From contig NZ_JABWSY010000012.1 of NCBI RefSeq assembly GCF_013396335.1, positions 151,519 through 215,518 of the forward strand: a DNA stretch of 64,000 nt, written 5' to 3'. A model generated the notes under the pieces. That model was not told the DNA's origin. It saw only the letters and a program-made list of their open reading frames with translations, and did no database searches. The stretch is from Bacillus sp. EB106-08-02-XG196 (GTDB lineage: Bacteria > Bacillota > Bacilli > Bacillales > Cytobacillaceae). Shown one piece after another: positions 16,872 to 25,355 of this stretch. Every line of letters starts with the position of its first letter. Within the stretch, counting starts at the first letter, position 1. A program made the translations under genes and the position numbers.

Positions 16872-17309
16872 TTAGTCCATTTTTTCCAGCAATTCATTCA
16901 ACTTCTTGAGTCCATTAATGATTTCATTCAATGATTGGTCTGTTTCCCCCTGAATGGAATTAGAAATCTTCTCGATTAATTCTTGATTGATTTCCTCTAC
17001 CACACTTTTTCCCTTTTCTGAAAAAGCTACCTTTACAACTCTCTCATCGAATTCATCTCTTACACGTACTATAAGTCCTTTACCTTCAAGCTTTTTACAC
17101 ATGGTTGAAATATTGGTTCCGGCAATATGTAACCGGCTGGCTAAGGTGCCGATTGTATGAGAACCATGCCGATCTATTTCTAAAAGTATTCTCCCTTGCA
17201 ATGTAGTTATCCCATTGTGTTCACATAGAGTGATAATTAAATTATTGGTTCTTTCATTTATTTGCCTGGTATAGCTCCAAAGGATATTTTTAAAATCGAT
17301 TACATCCAT
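16872..17309 (-). CDS. MarR-family transcriptional regulator
   Basis: The 145-residue winged-helix regulator has a recognition helix around HIAGTNISTMCKKLEGKGLI (about 65-84) and a wing with RVRDEFDERVVKVAFSEKG. The C-terminal dimerisation helices are acidic. The ATG follows AGGAGGTACCC. It is the first gene of a pair with terC. Directly upstream lie two tandem 16-bp AT-only repeats and an inverted partner (17323-17371), a probable autoregulatory operator. No cysteines suited to thiol sensing stand out; Cys28 and Cys74 are present but not in known sensor positions. Signal unknown. Confidence 0.85.
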   Translation of the reverse strand: MDVIDFKNILWSYTRQINERTNNLIITLCEHNGITTLQGRILLEIDRHGSHTIGTLASRLHIAGTNISTMCKKLEGKGLIVRVRDEFDERVVKVAFSEKGKSVVEEINQELIEKISNSIQGETDQSLNEIINGLKKLNELLEKMD

Positions 17310-17322
17310 GGGTACCTCCTTT

Positions 17323-17371
17323 TATATATAATTTATATTATATATAATTTATATATATTATAAATTATATA
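17323..17371. promoter_or_regulatory. AT-only tandem/inverted repeat, probable MarR operator
   Basis: TATATATAATTTATAT occurs twice in perfect tandem (17323-17338 and 17339-17354). An inverted near-copy, ATAAATTATATA, follows to about 17370. It begins 14 bp before the MarR start and would cover its promoter. It could also affect the divergent nhaC-like gene at 17458. Confidence 0.65.
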
Positions 17372-17457
17372 CTTAATAATATCAAATCGTTTTTTAAATG
17401 AGTATTTATTAGAAGTAGTTCAAACAATAATGATATTCCGTAAGAGGAGGAATATCA

Positions 17458-18879
17458 TTGGAACATACTTGGCTTTCTCTCGTGCCCTTTCTAATCGTTA
17501 TCGCCATGTCGATTTGGCTAAAAAATATCTTACCTGGTCTTGTGGTTGGTCTTGTCGCAGGCTCATTGATATTTACTTCGGATATATTAGATGGAACCAT
17601 TCAAAGTGTTACTTATATGGTGACTACTCTATCGGATGAAACCAACATAAAAATCATTGGGTTTCTATATTTATTTGGCGGTCTTGTGGGGATGATGAAC
17701 ATTTCTGGAGGGATTAAAGGTTTTTCAGAATGGGTGGGGACAAAGATAAAAAGTGAGCGCGGACTGCTGGGGCTGATTTGGCTCACCCTCCCTTTTACCT
17801 TTATGATGCCTATGTTTCGGATTATGATGATTGGTCCTGTTGTCAAATCCCTTGCAAAAAAGATGAACGTCTCGAAGCAAAAAGTTGGGCTGACGATGGA
17901 CATTTCTACAGAATCAGTCATTGTCCTTTTACCAGTCGCGACCGCATTTGTGGGCTTCATGGTTTCTTTAGTAGAAGGCAGTATCCGCGACTTGGATTTT
18001 GGAATGTCGCCCTACGAAGTATTCTTATTGAGTATCCTGTTTAACTTTTTTGCGATCATTACGCTTGTTATTGGATTAATCCAAACTTTATGGAACCGTG
18101 GTACTAAAAATACAAATGTAAAAGGAATCCAAGAGCAGCTGGAAGAAGAGGAGCATGAATTTCACCGCGTTGGTATCAAAAAAGAATTATCCATGGTGAA
18201 AGCTCAACCGTGGAACTTGATTGTCCCTGTCTTTTTATTACTAGGATTTTCTCTGTTTCTGTTGTGGCAGGATGGGAGAAGTAAAGGAGCAAAAACAGTT
18301 TTTGATGCTTTTTCGATTGCAGACGCCACTTTTGTTATGCTTTTAGCTGTCTTTATCACTCTCATCCTATCATTTATTTTTTATATTATCAGACGGCAAC
18401 ATATTAGTGAGCTGTTGTATCATTTTTATGATGGCGGGAATCAGATGATGGAGGCAATTAGCTTGCTCGTGCTGATTTGGTCATTAACCCTTTCAGCTGA
18501 GGACTTAGGTTTCTCCACCTTTATTAGCTCAACTTTAGGGGCATTCTTACCAGCTTGGTTAACTCCTGCCACCATCTTTCTGCTTGGCTCTGTTGTTGGC
18601 TATTTTATCGGATCCTCGTGGGGAACTTGGGGATTGTTTATGCCACTAGGTGTCTCATTGGCGGTTTCTACCGGTGCCTCCATCCCGTTAACGGTTGGTG
18701 CCGTATTTGCAAGTGGAGCCTTCGGGGCGTTGGCTTCCCCATTGGGTGACACCACCATAACGACAGCTTCCATAATGGATTTACCGATTGTTGAGTATGC
18801 TCGATATAAATTGAAGGTTTCCGTAATTGGCGGAATTATTTCAATCGCTTGCTATCTTGTAGTTGCCTTCTTTATTTAG
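17458..18879 (+). CDS. NhaC-family Na+/H+ antiporter
   Basis: The 473-residue membrane protein has about eleven helices. The hallmarks of the NhaC superfamily are GSSWGTWGLFMPLGVSLAVS (near 385-404) and GAFGALASPLGDTTITTAS (near 420-438). It would exchange cytoplasmic Na+ for protons, or an organic acid pair as in MleN. It starts with TTG at 17458 after GAGGAGG. It is divergent from the MarR-terC operon and followed by a strong terminator. A charged cytoplasmic loop (KGIQEQLEEEEHEFHRVG) lies mid-protein. Exact substrate uncertain. Confidence 0.87.
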   Translation: MEHTWLSLVPFLIVIAMSIWLKNILPGLVVGLVAGSLIFTSDILDGTIQSVTYMVTTLSDETNIKIIGFLYLFGGLVGMMNISGGIKGFSEWVGTKIKSERGLLGLIWLTLPFTFMMPMFRIMMIGPVVKSLAKKMNVSKQKVGLTMDISTESVIVLLPVATAFVGFMVSLVEGSIRDLDFGMSPYEVFLLSILFNFFAIITLVIGLIQTLWNRGTKNTNVKGIQEQLEEEEHEFHRVGIKKELSMVKAQPWNLIVPVFLLLGFSLFLLWQDGRSKGAKTVFDAFSIADATFVMLLAVFITLILSFIFYIIRRQHISELLYHFYDGGNQMMEAISLLVLIWSLTLSAEDLGFSTFISSTLGAFLPAWLTPATIFLLGSVVGYFIGSSWGTWGLFMPLGVSLAVSTGASIPLTVGAVFASGAFGALASPLGDTTITTASIMDLPIVEYARYKLKVSVIGGIISIACYLVVAFFI

Positions 18880-18907
18880 ATAGCTACACAAAATTACTCG
18901 ATAAATA

Positions 18908-18939
18908 AACACGAGCGGCCGCATCCGCTCGTGTTTTTA
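18908..18939 (+). terminator. Rho-independent terminator after nhaC-like gene
   Basis: AACACGAGCGG (18908-18918) pairs with CCGCTCGTGTT (18925-18935), followed by TTTAC. GC-rich, strong stem. Confidence 0.88.
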
Positions 18940-19026
18940 CTATCTATCAAGGAAAAGGGAATAATGACAAACGAAATATCTGTTGTTTTACTATTTATAC
19001 ATAATTAATCGAATGGTTGTATTTAC

Positions 19027-19539
19027 TTACTTCATTTTATCCAAGGTAACTTCGAAAATCATACATAAAAAAAGGGAAAAGGGAATCGAAACTATTAATG
19101 CCAAAATTGGTCTTGAAAAATGCAATCGAATGACCATAAACATGACTACCACAAATAATAGTGACCATCCGAGATTCCACCCGTTATGATAAGAAATTGC
19201 GCCTAATCTAACAGATACATACTCTAAAACAATAAATACTAAAATAAAAAATGAAATATAAATGCCCTTCTTGTATATACCTGATTTATATGGATATTTA
19301 GATAAAAAGACCCATGTTGATAATGGCATACCAAGTAGAATAAGCAACAACATAGGGATCATTGAGTAACCTACCCCATTTGGTTCCATTTTCCACAATT
19401 GAAATTTATAACAAAGGACTTCATACAAAGCATTCCCAAGCGCAGCAAATAACATAGAAGGATAATATTTTCTCCAATCACGATCTCCAAATTTCATTGC
19501 AGCGATAATCCATGAAATAGAGAGAATAATTGCTACCAT
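19027..19539 (-). CDS. CBO0543-family membrane protein of unknown function
   Basis: The 170-residue protein has five predicted helices, matching the small CBO0543 family common in Bacillaceae and clostridia. The N-terminal helix is followed by the conserved FGDRDWRKYYPSMLFAALGN region, then the middle segment YEVLCYKFQLWKMEPNG. Function unknown in the family. The ATG at 19539 follows AAGGTAGGTG. It stands alone, convergent with the nhaC-like gene. Confidence 0.75.
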   Translation of the reverse strand: MVAIILSISWIIAAMKFGDRDWRKYYPSMLFAALGNALYEVLCYKFQLWKMEPNGVGYSMIPMLLLILLGMPLSTWVFLSKYPYKSGIYKKGIYISFFILVFIVLEYVSVRLGAISYHNGWNLGWSLLFVVVMFMVIRLHFSRPILALIVSIPFSLFLCMIFEVTLDKMK

Positions 19540-19610
19540 AACCGAACACCTACCTTACCGGTAGTTTTCCAATAATAGTAAATAATAAACCCCAAAGTCT
19601 ATTTCAGCAC

Positions 19611-19642
19611 ACAAAAATAGACCAACAATTTGTTGACCTATT
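19611..19642 (-). terminator. Terminator after isochorismatase-fold gene
   Basis: AATAGACCAACAA (19616-19628) pairs with TTGTTGACCTATT (19630-19642) with two mismatches, and TTTTTG follows on the minus strand. Confidence 0.6.
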
Positions 19643-19685
19643 ACTTTTGCTTCTTACGGCTTATGACAGATATAGACTATCATTT

Positions 19686-20243
19686 TTATCGGTAATTATT
19701 ATGAATGGGTTCAAACAAGTTTTCTTCACTTTTTCGAACCACTGCAAAATTGTCGACATTGTAATGCCCATGCAATGTTTTATTATGATGATCTATGATT
19801 TGTACAGCAGTTAGGACGGTTGAGTCTTTTGTAGAATGACCATCTGCTGCTAATGTTACATCAAACCCACTAATTGTAGCGGTTCTCACTGCAGAGTCAA
19901 TACAGTATTCTGTTTGACATCCCATGATGACAAGGTGTTCGATTTCATGTTCTTTTAGGTACTCCAATAAAGGCGTTCCATAGAATGAATTGGTCGCTTT
20001 TTTATCAAAAATCTTTGATGACGATGGGACGTTAATTTTCTGGTGGACTTGAAACCCTTCCCCTTTACCGCCAGCCACATCTTTATCTCTTACAAAAACA
20101 ACTAATGCATCAGATTCTTTTGCCTTATCAATAACCAAGTTAATATTGTTCAAGAGCTCCTCTTTTTTAAAAACACTACTATCAGATTCATTTCCTTCTA
20201 TTAATTCCTGCTGGGCATCAATAACAAGCAAAGCTTGATTCAC
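19686..20243 (-). CDS. Cysteine hydrolase, isochorismatase fold
   Basis: The 185-residue hydrolase has the family triad: Asp9 in LLVIDAQQE, a lysine at 81-82 in FDKKATNSFYGT, and Cys114 in GCQTEYCIDSAVR. The cis-peptide region MGCQTEYC is intact. Family members cleave amides or vinyl ethers, for example nicotinamidases. The first in-frame ATG (20261) overlaps the ribosome site AGAGGAG, so the GTG at 20243, seven bases after it, is the better start and gives the usual MNQALLVID opening. Single gene; substrate unknown. Confidence 0.82.
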   Translation of the reverse strand: MNQALLVIDAQQELIEGNESDSSVFKKEELLNNINLVIDKAKESDALVVFVRDKDVAGGKGEGFQVHQKINVPSSSKIFDKKATNSFYGTPLLEYLKEHEIEHLVIMGCQTEYCIDSAVRTATISGFDVTLAADGHSTKDSTVLTAVQIIDHHNKTLHGHYNVDNFAVVRKSEENLFEPIHNNYR

Positions 20244-20730
20244 TGGCGCAACTCCTCTCATTACAATATTATCTAATACTCAAATTACTTTCATGGCTTT
20301 ATGTTTAACAAATAATAGATAAAACTTCAATACCTTTTCACCTGCAAGGTATTTATCACTTTCGTATACATTTGTGCATAATTCTCCAAAGTAATCTACC
20401 AATACACCCTCTCCTCTAAAAACATAATATTCTGATATATACTTCCACAGACTATCATAGCAATCCTTTTTTTAAAAAATATTTATGACATAGCAGAGAT
20501 GTTTAAATAAGTATTGATTCGAATCAAGCTTATTATTACATTCTAATTTCAACTGGCATGATCATTACCGAGAGCATGATTCTTACCGAAATTGGGTCAC
20601 AATTCACGACTAATTGTGACCCAAATTATGTATCTTTTTGTTTTTTGGTAACAATCAACCAGCAATTGTACCCAACCATTGCTTTTGGCCGATTTTCGAG
20701 TACAATTCCTAAAAATCGTTAATTTCTTTC
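20244..20730. other. Intergenic stretch with palindrome and direct repeat
   Basis: No gene is seen in about 490 bp. It holds a direct repeat of GCATGATCATTACCGA (about 20555-20589) and then a 13-bp perfect inverted repeat, TTGGGTCACAATT with its complement (20592-20604 and 20612-20624). The palindrome lies about 105 bp beyond the stop of the downstream LLM gene but lacks a T tract on that strand. Confidence 0.6.
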
Positions 20731-21789
20731 TTACTTACCTTCGTTTTCCGATTCCCACTTTGCCACTTCCTCACGAACAATTGGTGCCACTTCTTTTCCT
20801 AGCAGTTCGATTGATCTCATGACATCTTCATGAGGCATGGTTCCAACTGGACAGTGAAGCATAAAGCGTGTGACTCCAACATTCTTTCGCAGGTTAATGA
20901 TTTTTTCAGCAACCGAATGCGGATCTCCCACATACAAAGCCCCGTGTAGACTACGAGCAGAGTCGAAGGTTGTTTGATCATATCTTCCCCAACCACGCTC
21001 TCGACCTAGTTTATTCATGGCCTGTTGTGTTGAAGGGAAAAACTTCGCCGCAGCTTCCTCTGTACTTTCGCCAACAAAACCATGTGAATGCGAGGCAACC
21101 GGCAGTTTTGAAGCATCATGACCTGCATGTTCCGCGGCTTTCTTATAAAGCTGGACAAGTGGTGCAAAATGCTGTGGACTCCCACCAATGATGGCTAGTA
21201 CAAGTGGCAATCCAAGCAGGCCTGCACGGATGACAGATTCCTGATTGCCGCCACTGCCTATCCATACTGGCAGCGGATCCTGAACTGGTCTTGGATATAT
21301 ACCCAAGTTATTGATAGCTGCTCGATGTTCACCTTGCCAAGTTACCTTCTCTGACTTCGTTATTTTTAAAAGTAGATCCAGCTTCTCTTCGAATAACTGA
21401 TCATAGTCCTTTAAATCGTATCCAAACAAAGGAAAGGATTCGATGAAGGATCCCCGGCCAGCCATGATTTCCGCACGTCCATTTGAGATAGCATCGAGCG
21501 TTGCAAAATCCTGAAATACTCGCACTGGATCGGCAGAAGATAGAACCGTAACCGCACTGGTCAAACGAATTCTGTTAGTTTGAGCTGCCGCGGCAGCAAG
21601 CACGACAGCAGGAGATGACGCAGCATAATCCTCTCGATGATGTTCCCCTACTCCAAAGACATCTAGCCCTACTTGATCTGCTAATACAATTTCCTCAACG
21701 ACTTCACGTATCCGTAGTGCATGACTTATGACTTTACCGGTTTCAACGTCCGGTGTTGTTTCTACAAACGTGCTTAACCCTATTTCCAC
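20731..21789 (-). CDS. LLM class flavin-dependent oxidoreductase (second copy)
   Basis: The 352-residue luciferase-like monooxygenase is of the same subfamily as the protein at 3021-4082. It shares DVFGVGEHHREDYAASSP, the IMAGRGSFIESFPLFGYD region and PVWIGSGGNQESVIRAG. It uses reduced FMN and oxygen; substrate unknown. The GTG start at 21789 follows AGGAGG by seven bases. Unlike the first copy it is not in an operon with a dioxygenase or reductase. The upstream 240 bp hold no gene. Confidence 0.88.
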   Translation of the reverse strand: MEIGLSTFVETTPDVETGKVISHALRIREVVEEIVLADQVGLDVFGVGEHHREDYAASSPAVVLAAAAAQTNRIRLTSAVTVLSSADPVRVFQDFATLDAISNGRAEIMAGRGSFIESFPLFGYDLKDYDQLFEEKLDLLLKITKSEKVTWQGEHRAAINNLGIYPRPVQDPLPVWIGSGGNQESVIRAGLLGLPLVLAIIGGSPQHFAPLVQLYKKAAEHAGHDASKLPVASHSHGFVGESTEEAAAKFFPSTQQAMNKLGRERGWGRYDQTTFDSARSLHGALYVGDPHSVAEKIINLRKNVGVTRFMLHCPVGTMPHEDVMRSIELLGKEVAPIVREEVAKWESENEGK

Positions 21790-22032
21790 AAAATGGCCTC
21801 CTACCTATATTGTCGACAACCAAAATAGTAGATTTCAATTATCATTTGATGTCAACAAAGCTATAGTGCTAGTAACACTACTCGAAGTTTATCATAGAGA
21901 ATAGAGGCGTGCCAGGCAATGAGTTTGCTTCATGAAGATCACTTTTCAATTTCCCTTTGATTTTGTGCTGCATAAATCCCTGAAACCCCACCTCAGTTAA
22001 CATAATATTATTACAGTAATCCAAAACACGCA

Positions 22033-22188
22033 TTAGGGTCTATTCGCTGTCATATCGTTATATGGCAGGATTAGCTTTTTCACCTTATCATAGTTCATTG
22101 AACTAATTTCTCTCATTAAACGTGGAATTGCTTTTTCAGGGTAACCATAATCCCGAAGCAACTTTTCCATTTTTCTCATCTCTTCCAT
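22033..22188 (-). CDS. Small basic/amphipathic protein, 51 aa
   Basis: A short open frame from ATG 22188 to TAA 22033 has a good ribosome site (GGAGGTATTAGG). The product is rich in Met, Lys, Arg and Glu. It opens MEEMRKMEKLLRDYGYPEKA and continues as IPRLMREISSMNYDKVKKLI, which suggests two amphipathic helices. No membrane segment or known motif is seen. Coding is supported by the ribosome site and sensible composition; the function is not recognised. Confidence 0.6.
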   Translation of the reverse strand: MEEMRKMEKLLRDYGYPEKAIPRLMREISSMNYDKVKKLILPYNDMTANRP

Positions 22189-22346
22189 CCTAATACCTCC
22201 AATTACATTTTATTTTCATCTTTACTATTCCCTTAAATATGATTGAGCTAAATGGAAATATTTTATTCGATGGTTATTTCCAGCAATAAGACTGTATAGT
22301 CTAATCCAAAATACATAACCTATTGCTGTTTAGGAGGTGAAACAGG

Positions 22347-22535
22347 ATGTCTAACCAAAAGCAAAACAACAAAGGTGTTGCAGATGGTATTAAAGAAACA
22401 GCGGGTGCTGCTTTTCACACACTTCATAGTGCCTTGGAAACCACGGAAAATGTCGCTATGAATGCTGTAGACGCGGCTAAAAATGCTGCAAATGATTTAA
22501 CAGGAAATGGTAAAGATCAACGAAATTGTGATTAA
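22347..22535 (+). CDS. Small Ala-rich hydrophilic protein, 62 aa
   Basis: The 62-residue protein starts at ATG 22347 after TAGGAGGTG. The middle (AAFHTLHSALETTENVAMNA and the VDAAKNAANDLTGNG run after it) is an alanine-rich amphipathic helix with no membrane segment. That composition is like LEA or CsbD-type stress proteins, but homology is not established. It is followed directly by a terminator, so the unit is monocistronic. Confidence 0.7.
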   Translation: MSNQKQNNKGVADGIKETAGAAFHTLHSALETTENVAMNAVDAAKNAANDLTGNGKDQRNCD

Positions 22536-22564
22536 AAAAAATCCCTTTTACAGGGATTTTTTTT
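22535..22564. terminator. Bidirectional terminator
   Basis: AAAAAATCCC and GGGATTTTTT around a seven-base loop (22535-22564). It serves the 62-aa gene and the convergent DUF2187 gene. Confidence 0.85.
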
Positions 22565-22592
22565 GCTAGATGTATTATTTTTTTGTATCTTA

Positions 22593-22769
22593 TTATTTTG
22601 TAATTTTGTAATTTTTATGGTTTACAATCGTGATCAGGGGTTCATCCTTTTCTTTCGATACACCATATTGAACCATAACAGAATTTTCCCTTACGCCAGT
22701 AACAATACCTTCGAAAGGATTTCCCTCCCGTTTAAAGGAAATCTTATCGCCAACTTTAGCATTAGCCAT
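22593..22769 (-). CDS. DUF2187 protein (YkvS-like), 58 aa
   Basis: The 58-residue protein starts at ATG 22769 behind GAGGTG. It reads MANAKVGDKISFKREGNPFE, then GIVTGVRENSVMVQYGVS, and ends HKNYKITK. This is the pattern of the DUF2187 family (YkvS), a small beta-barrel (KOW-like) fold of unknown role. It is separate from the ger operon upstream. Confidence 0.78.
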   Translation of the reverse strand: MANAKVGDKISFKREGNPFEGIVTGVRENSVMVQYGVSKEKDEPLITIVNHKNYKITK

Positions 22770-22858
22770 TCTATCACCTCGACTATATATTTTCCAAAAA
22801 TAACTGTTAAAATACTTGTTTGCCAGTGCTTAGTTATCTATTTCGGAGTAATTAATTT

Positions 22859-23014
22859 TTATAAAATTGAAAAAAACGGCAGGATGATAATAGTAAGAGT
22901 TAGGAAAAAAACAGCTAGTGCACCTATTTTCTGTTTCTCCTTCCAAAGAGTGACACCAAAGCCAAAGGTATACACCGTAATCAAAAATAAAGAAATGATA
23001 ATCAATATTTGCAA
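22859..23014 (-). CDS. Two-helix small membrane protein, probable Ger receptor D subunit
   Basis: The 51-residue product starts with TTG at 23014, behind GGGAGGAG. Two hydrophobic helices (ILIIISLFLITVYTFGFG and ALAVFFLTLTIIILPFFSIL) flank a charged turn (LWKEKQKIG). The reading extends upstream in frame, but only this start has a ribosome site. It overlaps the Ger C-subunit stop by none, starting one base before it, at the 3' end of a germinant receptor operon. Small two-helix D proteins at this position modulate receptor function in several Bacillus species, which is the basis of the call. Confidence 0.6.
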   Translation of the reverse strand: MQILIIISLFLITVYTFGFGVTLWKEKQKIGALAVFFLTLTIIILPFFSIL

Positions 23015-23015
23015 C

Positions 23016-24266
23016 TTACTCCTCCCCCACCTTTTTAATACTCTTTGTTTGATTCCCAAAATCAACAATCTCGATCTCCGCTTTTACATTAATGTCTGCA
23101 TGAATGTATGATTTTGCCCAATTGAATTTTTGATATTCCTGAAGCGTTGCAAAATATTTCCTAGCATAGAGGGATAGAGGGTATGGTACACCTTTTAATT
23201 TTGTTTGTGTCTTTTTAAACAGTTTTTCCATCACATCTTCAATATGATTCGCTATATGTTTTTTTAAGATTTGCCGATTTTTTTCGTTTAAATAGTTGAC
23301 CACGGAGGGATTTGACATAATTTCCACCTTTAAAGGGATGGTGATGGTGATTCTTGGTGTAACCCCCTTTAAATTCATTCTTACTTTATTGTTTTCTGTT
23401 TTTAGAATTCTTGCTGCAAATTGTTTCGAATCGGCAGAAAATGGGTCGGGTATATTCACCAATATATCCTTTATATTCGTTGTATCATCTAGAATATTTA
23501 CCGTACGTGTTTCTTGCCCGGTTAGTTTACTAATCATTACGCCATTCTTGAAAACAGCAGACCCAATGAATTGTGTGTTATCCAGTTCACCTGTTGCATT
23601 CAATTCACCTGCCAGATAGTCATCTTCCATTTTGATTTCAGGATTCTTCTCCCTTTTAGCCGTTGTGTACATTGCCAAAAAGAGATCAGTTCCTCTATCT
23701 GCAGTTAGAAAATAACGGAATAGTGTGGAATCGGGGATGAGCCCATTGTCAATTCCATGATTGACCATAAATTGAAAGTATTTATGTGGTCTTGTCTCCA
23801 TTTTCGGACGATTATTTAGAAAATACTCATTCGCCTTTTCACTTGAAACCGCTAGATAACTATTTAGGCGAATTTCTTTATCTTTTAAAACTTCGGAAAA
23901 AATCACATGAAAATGGGAGTCACTCGCAAATTCCTCTGATACAACAAAAATTCTTAATAGTTCATAACTTATATTACGAGAGATAATAGAATTAGCAGTT
24001 GCTTTGGCTGCAATAAAATCATTGGCATCAAACGAGATAATTTCTCGCGGCTTCTCCGTTGATCCCCCGCCGCCTTGTATACTCCCCACTTCGGGATTGG
24101 CAAGTAACATGGTGACTTTTATTTTCCCATCTTGTTTAGAAAGATCAAGTCCTAGTCCAATGACATAGGATTTATCTTCCAGTTCTTCACGATCCCAACA
24201 GCCTGTTACTAAGCACACCATGACGAAAAGCAATAACATTCTACATACTGTTTTTGTTTTTTGCAT
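23016..24266 (-). CDS. Spore germinant receptor C subunit (Ger(x)C lipoprotein)
   Basis: The 416-residue lipoprotein has a signal peptide and lipobox VTGC, then the family opening CWDREELEDKSYVIGLGLD. It is anchored on the outer face of the inner spore membrane. It belongs to the GerAC family, which with A and B subunits senses germinants. Late motifs such as NGVMISKLTGQETRTVNIL are typical. The ATG at 24266 overlaps the B-subunit gene by 26 bp and has AGGGAGAA upstream. Expression is expected in the forespore under sigma-G. Confidence 0.92.
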   Translation of the reverse strand: MQKTKTVCRMLLLFVMVCLVTGCWDREELEDKSYVIGLGLDLSKQDGKIKVTMLLANPEVGSIQGGGGSTEKPREIISFDANDFIAAKATANSIISRNISYELLRIFVVSEEFASDSHFHVIFSEVLKDKEIRLNSYLAVSSEKANEYFLNNRPKMETRPHKYFQFMVNHGIDNGLIPDSTLFRYFLTADRGTDLFLAMYTTAKREKNPEIKMEDDYLAGELNATGELDNTQFIGSAVFKNGVMISKLTGQETRTVNILDDTTNIKDILVNIPDPFSADSKQFAARILKTENNKVRMNLKGVTPRITITIPLKVEIMSNPSVVNYLNEKNRQILKKHIANHIEDVMEKLFKKTQTKLKGVPYPLSLYARKYFATLQEYQKFNWAKSYIHADINVKAEIEIVDFGNQTKSIKKVGEE

Positions 24267-25350
24267 GTTTAAATTCTCCCTTTATTAAAGCAGCCAGCCA
24301 AATACTAATCGAAATACCGGCGAACATAGGACCCGCAATATTTCTTATTATAGGTCTAAACCTTAGAGCGACATCAAGAGGTGCTTCTGGAATGATTCCA
24401 ATCAACAAATAAATCGTTGCCAGCGACGGGATCAAGTATTCAAAATCTTTAATTTTAAAAAGATGACCGAACATAAGGGTATTTATGTATAAAAATGCAG
24501 TAAATCGAATAAATACGCACATAATCCAGACAATGAAAAAGATGATTTCGACATTCGGTATATAATCTCCTAGAGAAATAAAACGAATGGCTGTGTGGAA
24601 TGGATAGGCAATTCCCGCTAATGAATGATCAAACATGCAGGTATAAATTAGAATGGCTGCACTAATTTGGATACTAACGTAAACAAACGCAATCCATGTG
24701 CCTTTTTTGAATGCTTTGTTTGACGTAAGATACGGGACTACCATGGTCAACAGAAAAAAATCAGCAAATAAAGTTAGATTTTTTGAACCTTCCTTTACTA
24801 CTTCAAGTTGTCCTGGACCCCAAATGGGAAACATCGAATTTAAATTGCTATGCTTAGTAGCAAGCCATAACGCAAGATAAAAAGTAAGGATTGCTGAGAA
24901 AATGAGTAGATAGGAAGCCGAACCAATATGTTGAAGTCCTTTCTTAGCGCCATATGCGCTAACAAGCATTATAAGAACATAGATGATTAGATTAGGTGTT
25001 GTAGTAAAATAAAAGGTTCGAATGATATTTGTATACGTTCTTGTATCAAACGAAATAGCATATGAACTGATGATAAATATGCTAAGACAAACAATAAAAC
25101 CAAGATATTTTCCGAGTAATAATTTAATAACGGAAAATAAGCCTTTATCTTGATACAACGATATCGTCTTTATTAATAAATAAAGAGGGATAAAAAAGAG
25201 TCCTGCTGATAGGATTGGGATCATCCAGGCTGCGTTTTGTACCTGACTATACAGATTGGCTGGCGTATCCTCTGTAGCTTTAGCACCCACCATTAAGATA
25301 GCGATCGAAACAAATTCACGAATTCCAAGTTTTCCAGGTTTCTGATTCAT
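24241..25350 (-). CDS. Spore germinant receptor B subunit (GerAB-like permease)
   Basis: The 369-residue protein has ten predicted helices, of the APC-type spore germination permease family. The N-terminus IREFVSIAILMVGAKATEDTP matches the start of helix 1, where the germinant pocket is thought to lie. The middle segment FADFFLLTMVVPYLTSNKAF is typical. It lies five bases after the A-subunit gene. The germinant (amino acid or sugar) cannot be inferred. Confidence 0.92.
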   Translation of the reverse strand: MNQKPGKLGIREFVSIAILMVGAKATEDTPANLYSQVQNAAWMIPILSAGLFFIPLYLLIKTISLYQDKGLFSVIKLLLGKYLGFIVCLSIFIISSYAISFDTRTYTNIIRTFYFTTTPNLIIYVLIMLVSAYGAKKGLQHIGSASYLLIFSAILTFYLALWLATKHSNLNSMFPIWGPGQLEVVKEGSKNLTLFADFFLLTMVVPYLTSNKAFKKGTWIAFVYVSIQISAAILIYTCMFDHSLAGIAYPFHTAIRFISLGDYIPNVEIIFFIVWIMCVFIRFTAFLYINTLMFGHLFKIKDFEYLIPSLATIYLLIGIIPEAPLDVALRFRPIIRNIAGPMFAGISISIWLAALIKGEFKHAKNKNSM

Positions 25351-25355
25351 ATGTT

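Noticed and set aside
17320..17375. AT-rich block considered as a replication origin element
   Set aside because: No DnaA boxes or origin genes nearby; position before marR fits an operator better.
22563..23111. Plus-strand open frame of 182 codons
   Set aside because: It runs antisense to the DUF2187 gene, the small Ger D candidate and the Ger C gene, lacks a ribosome site, and has no recognisable domain.
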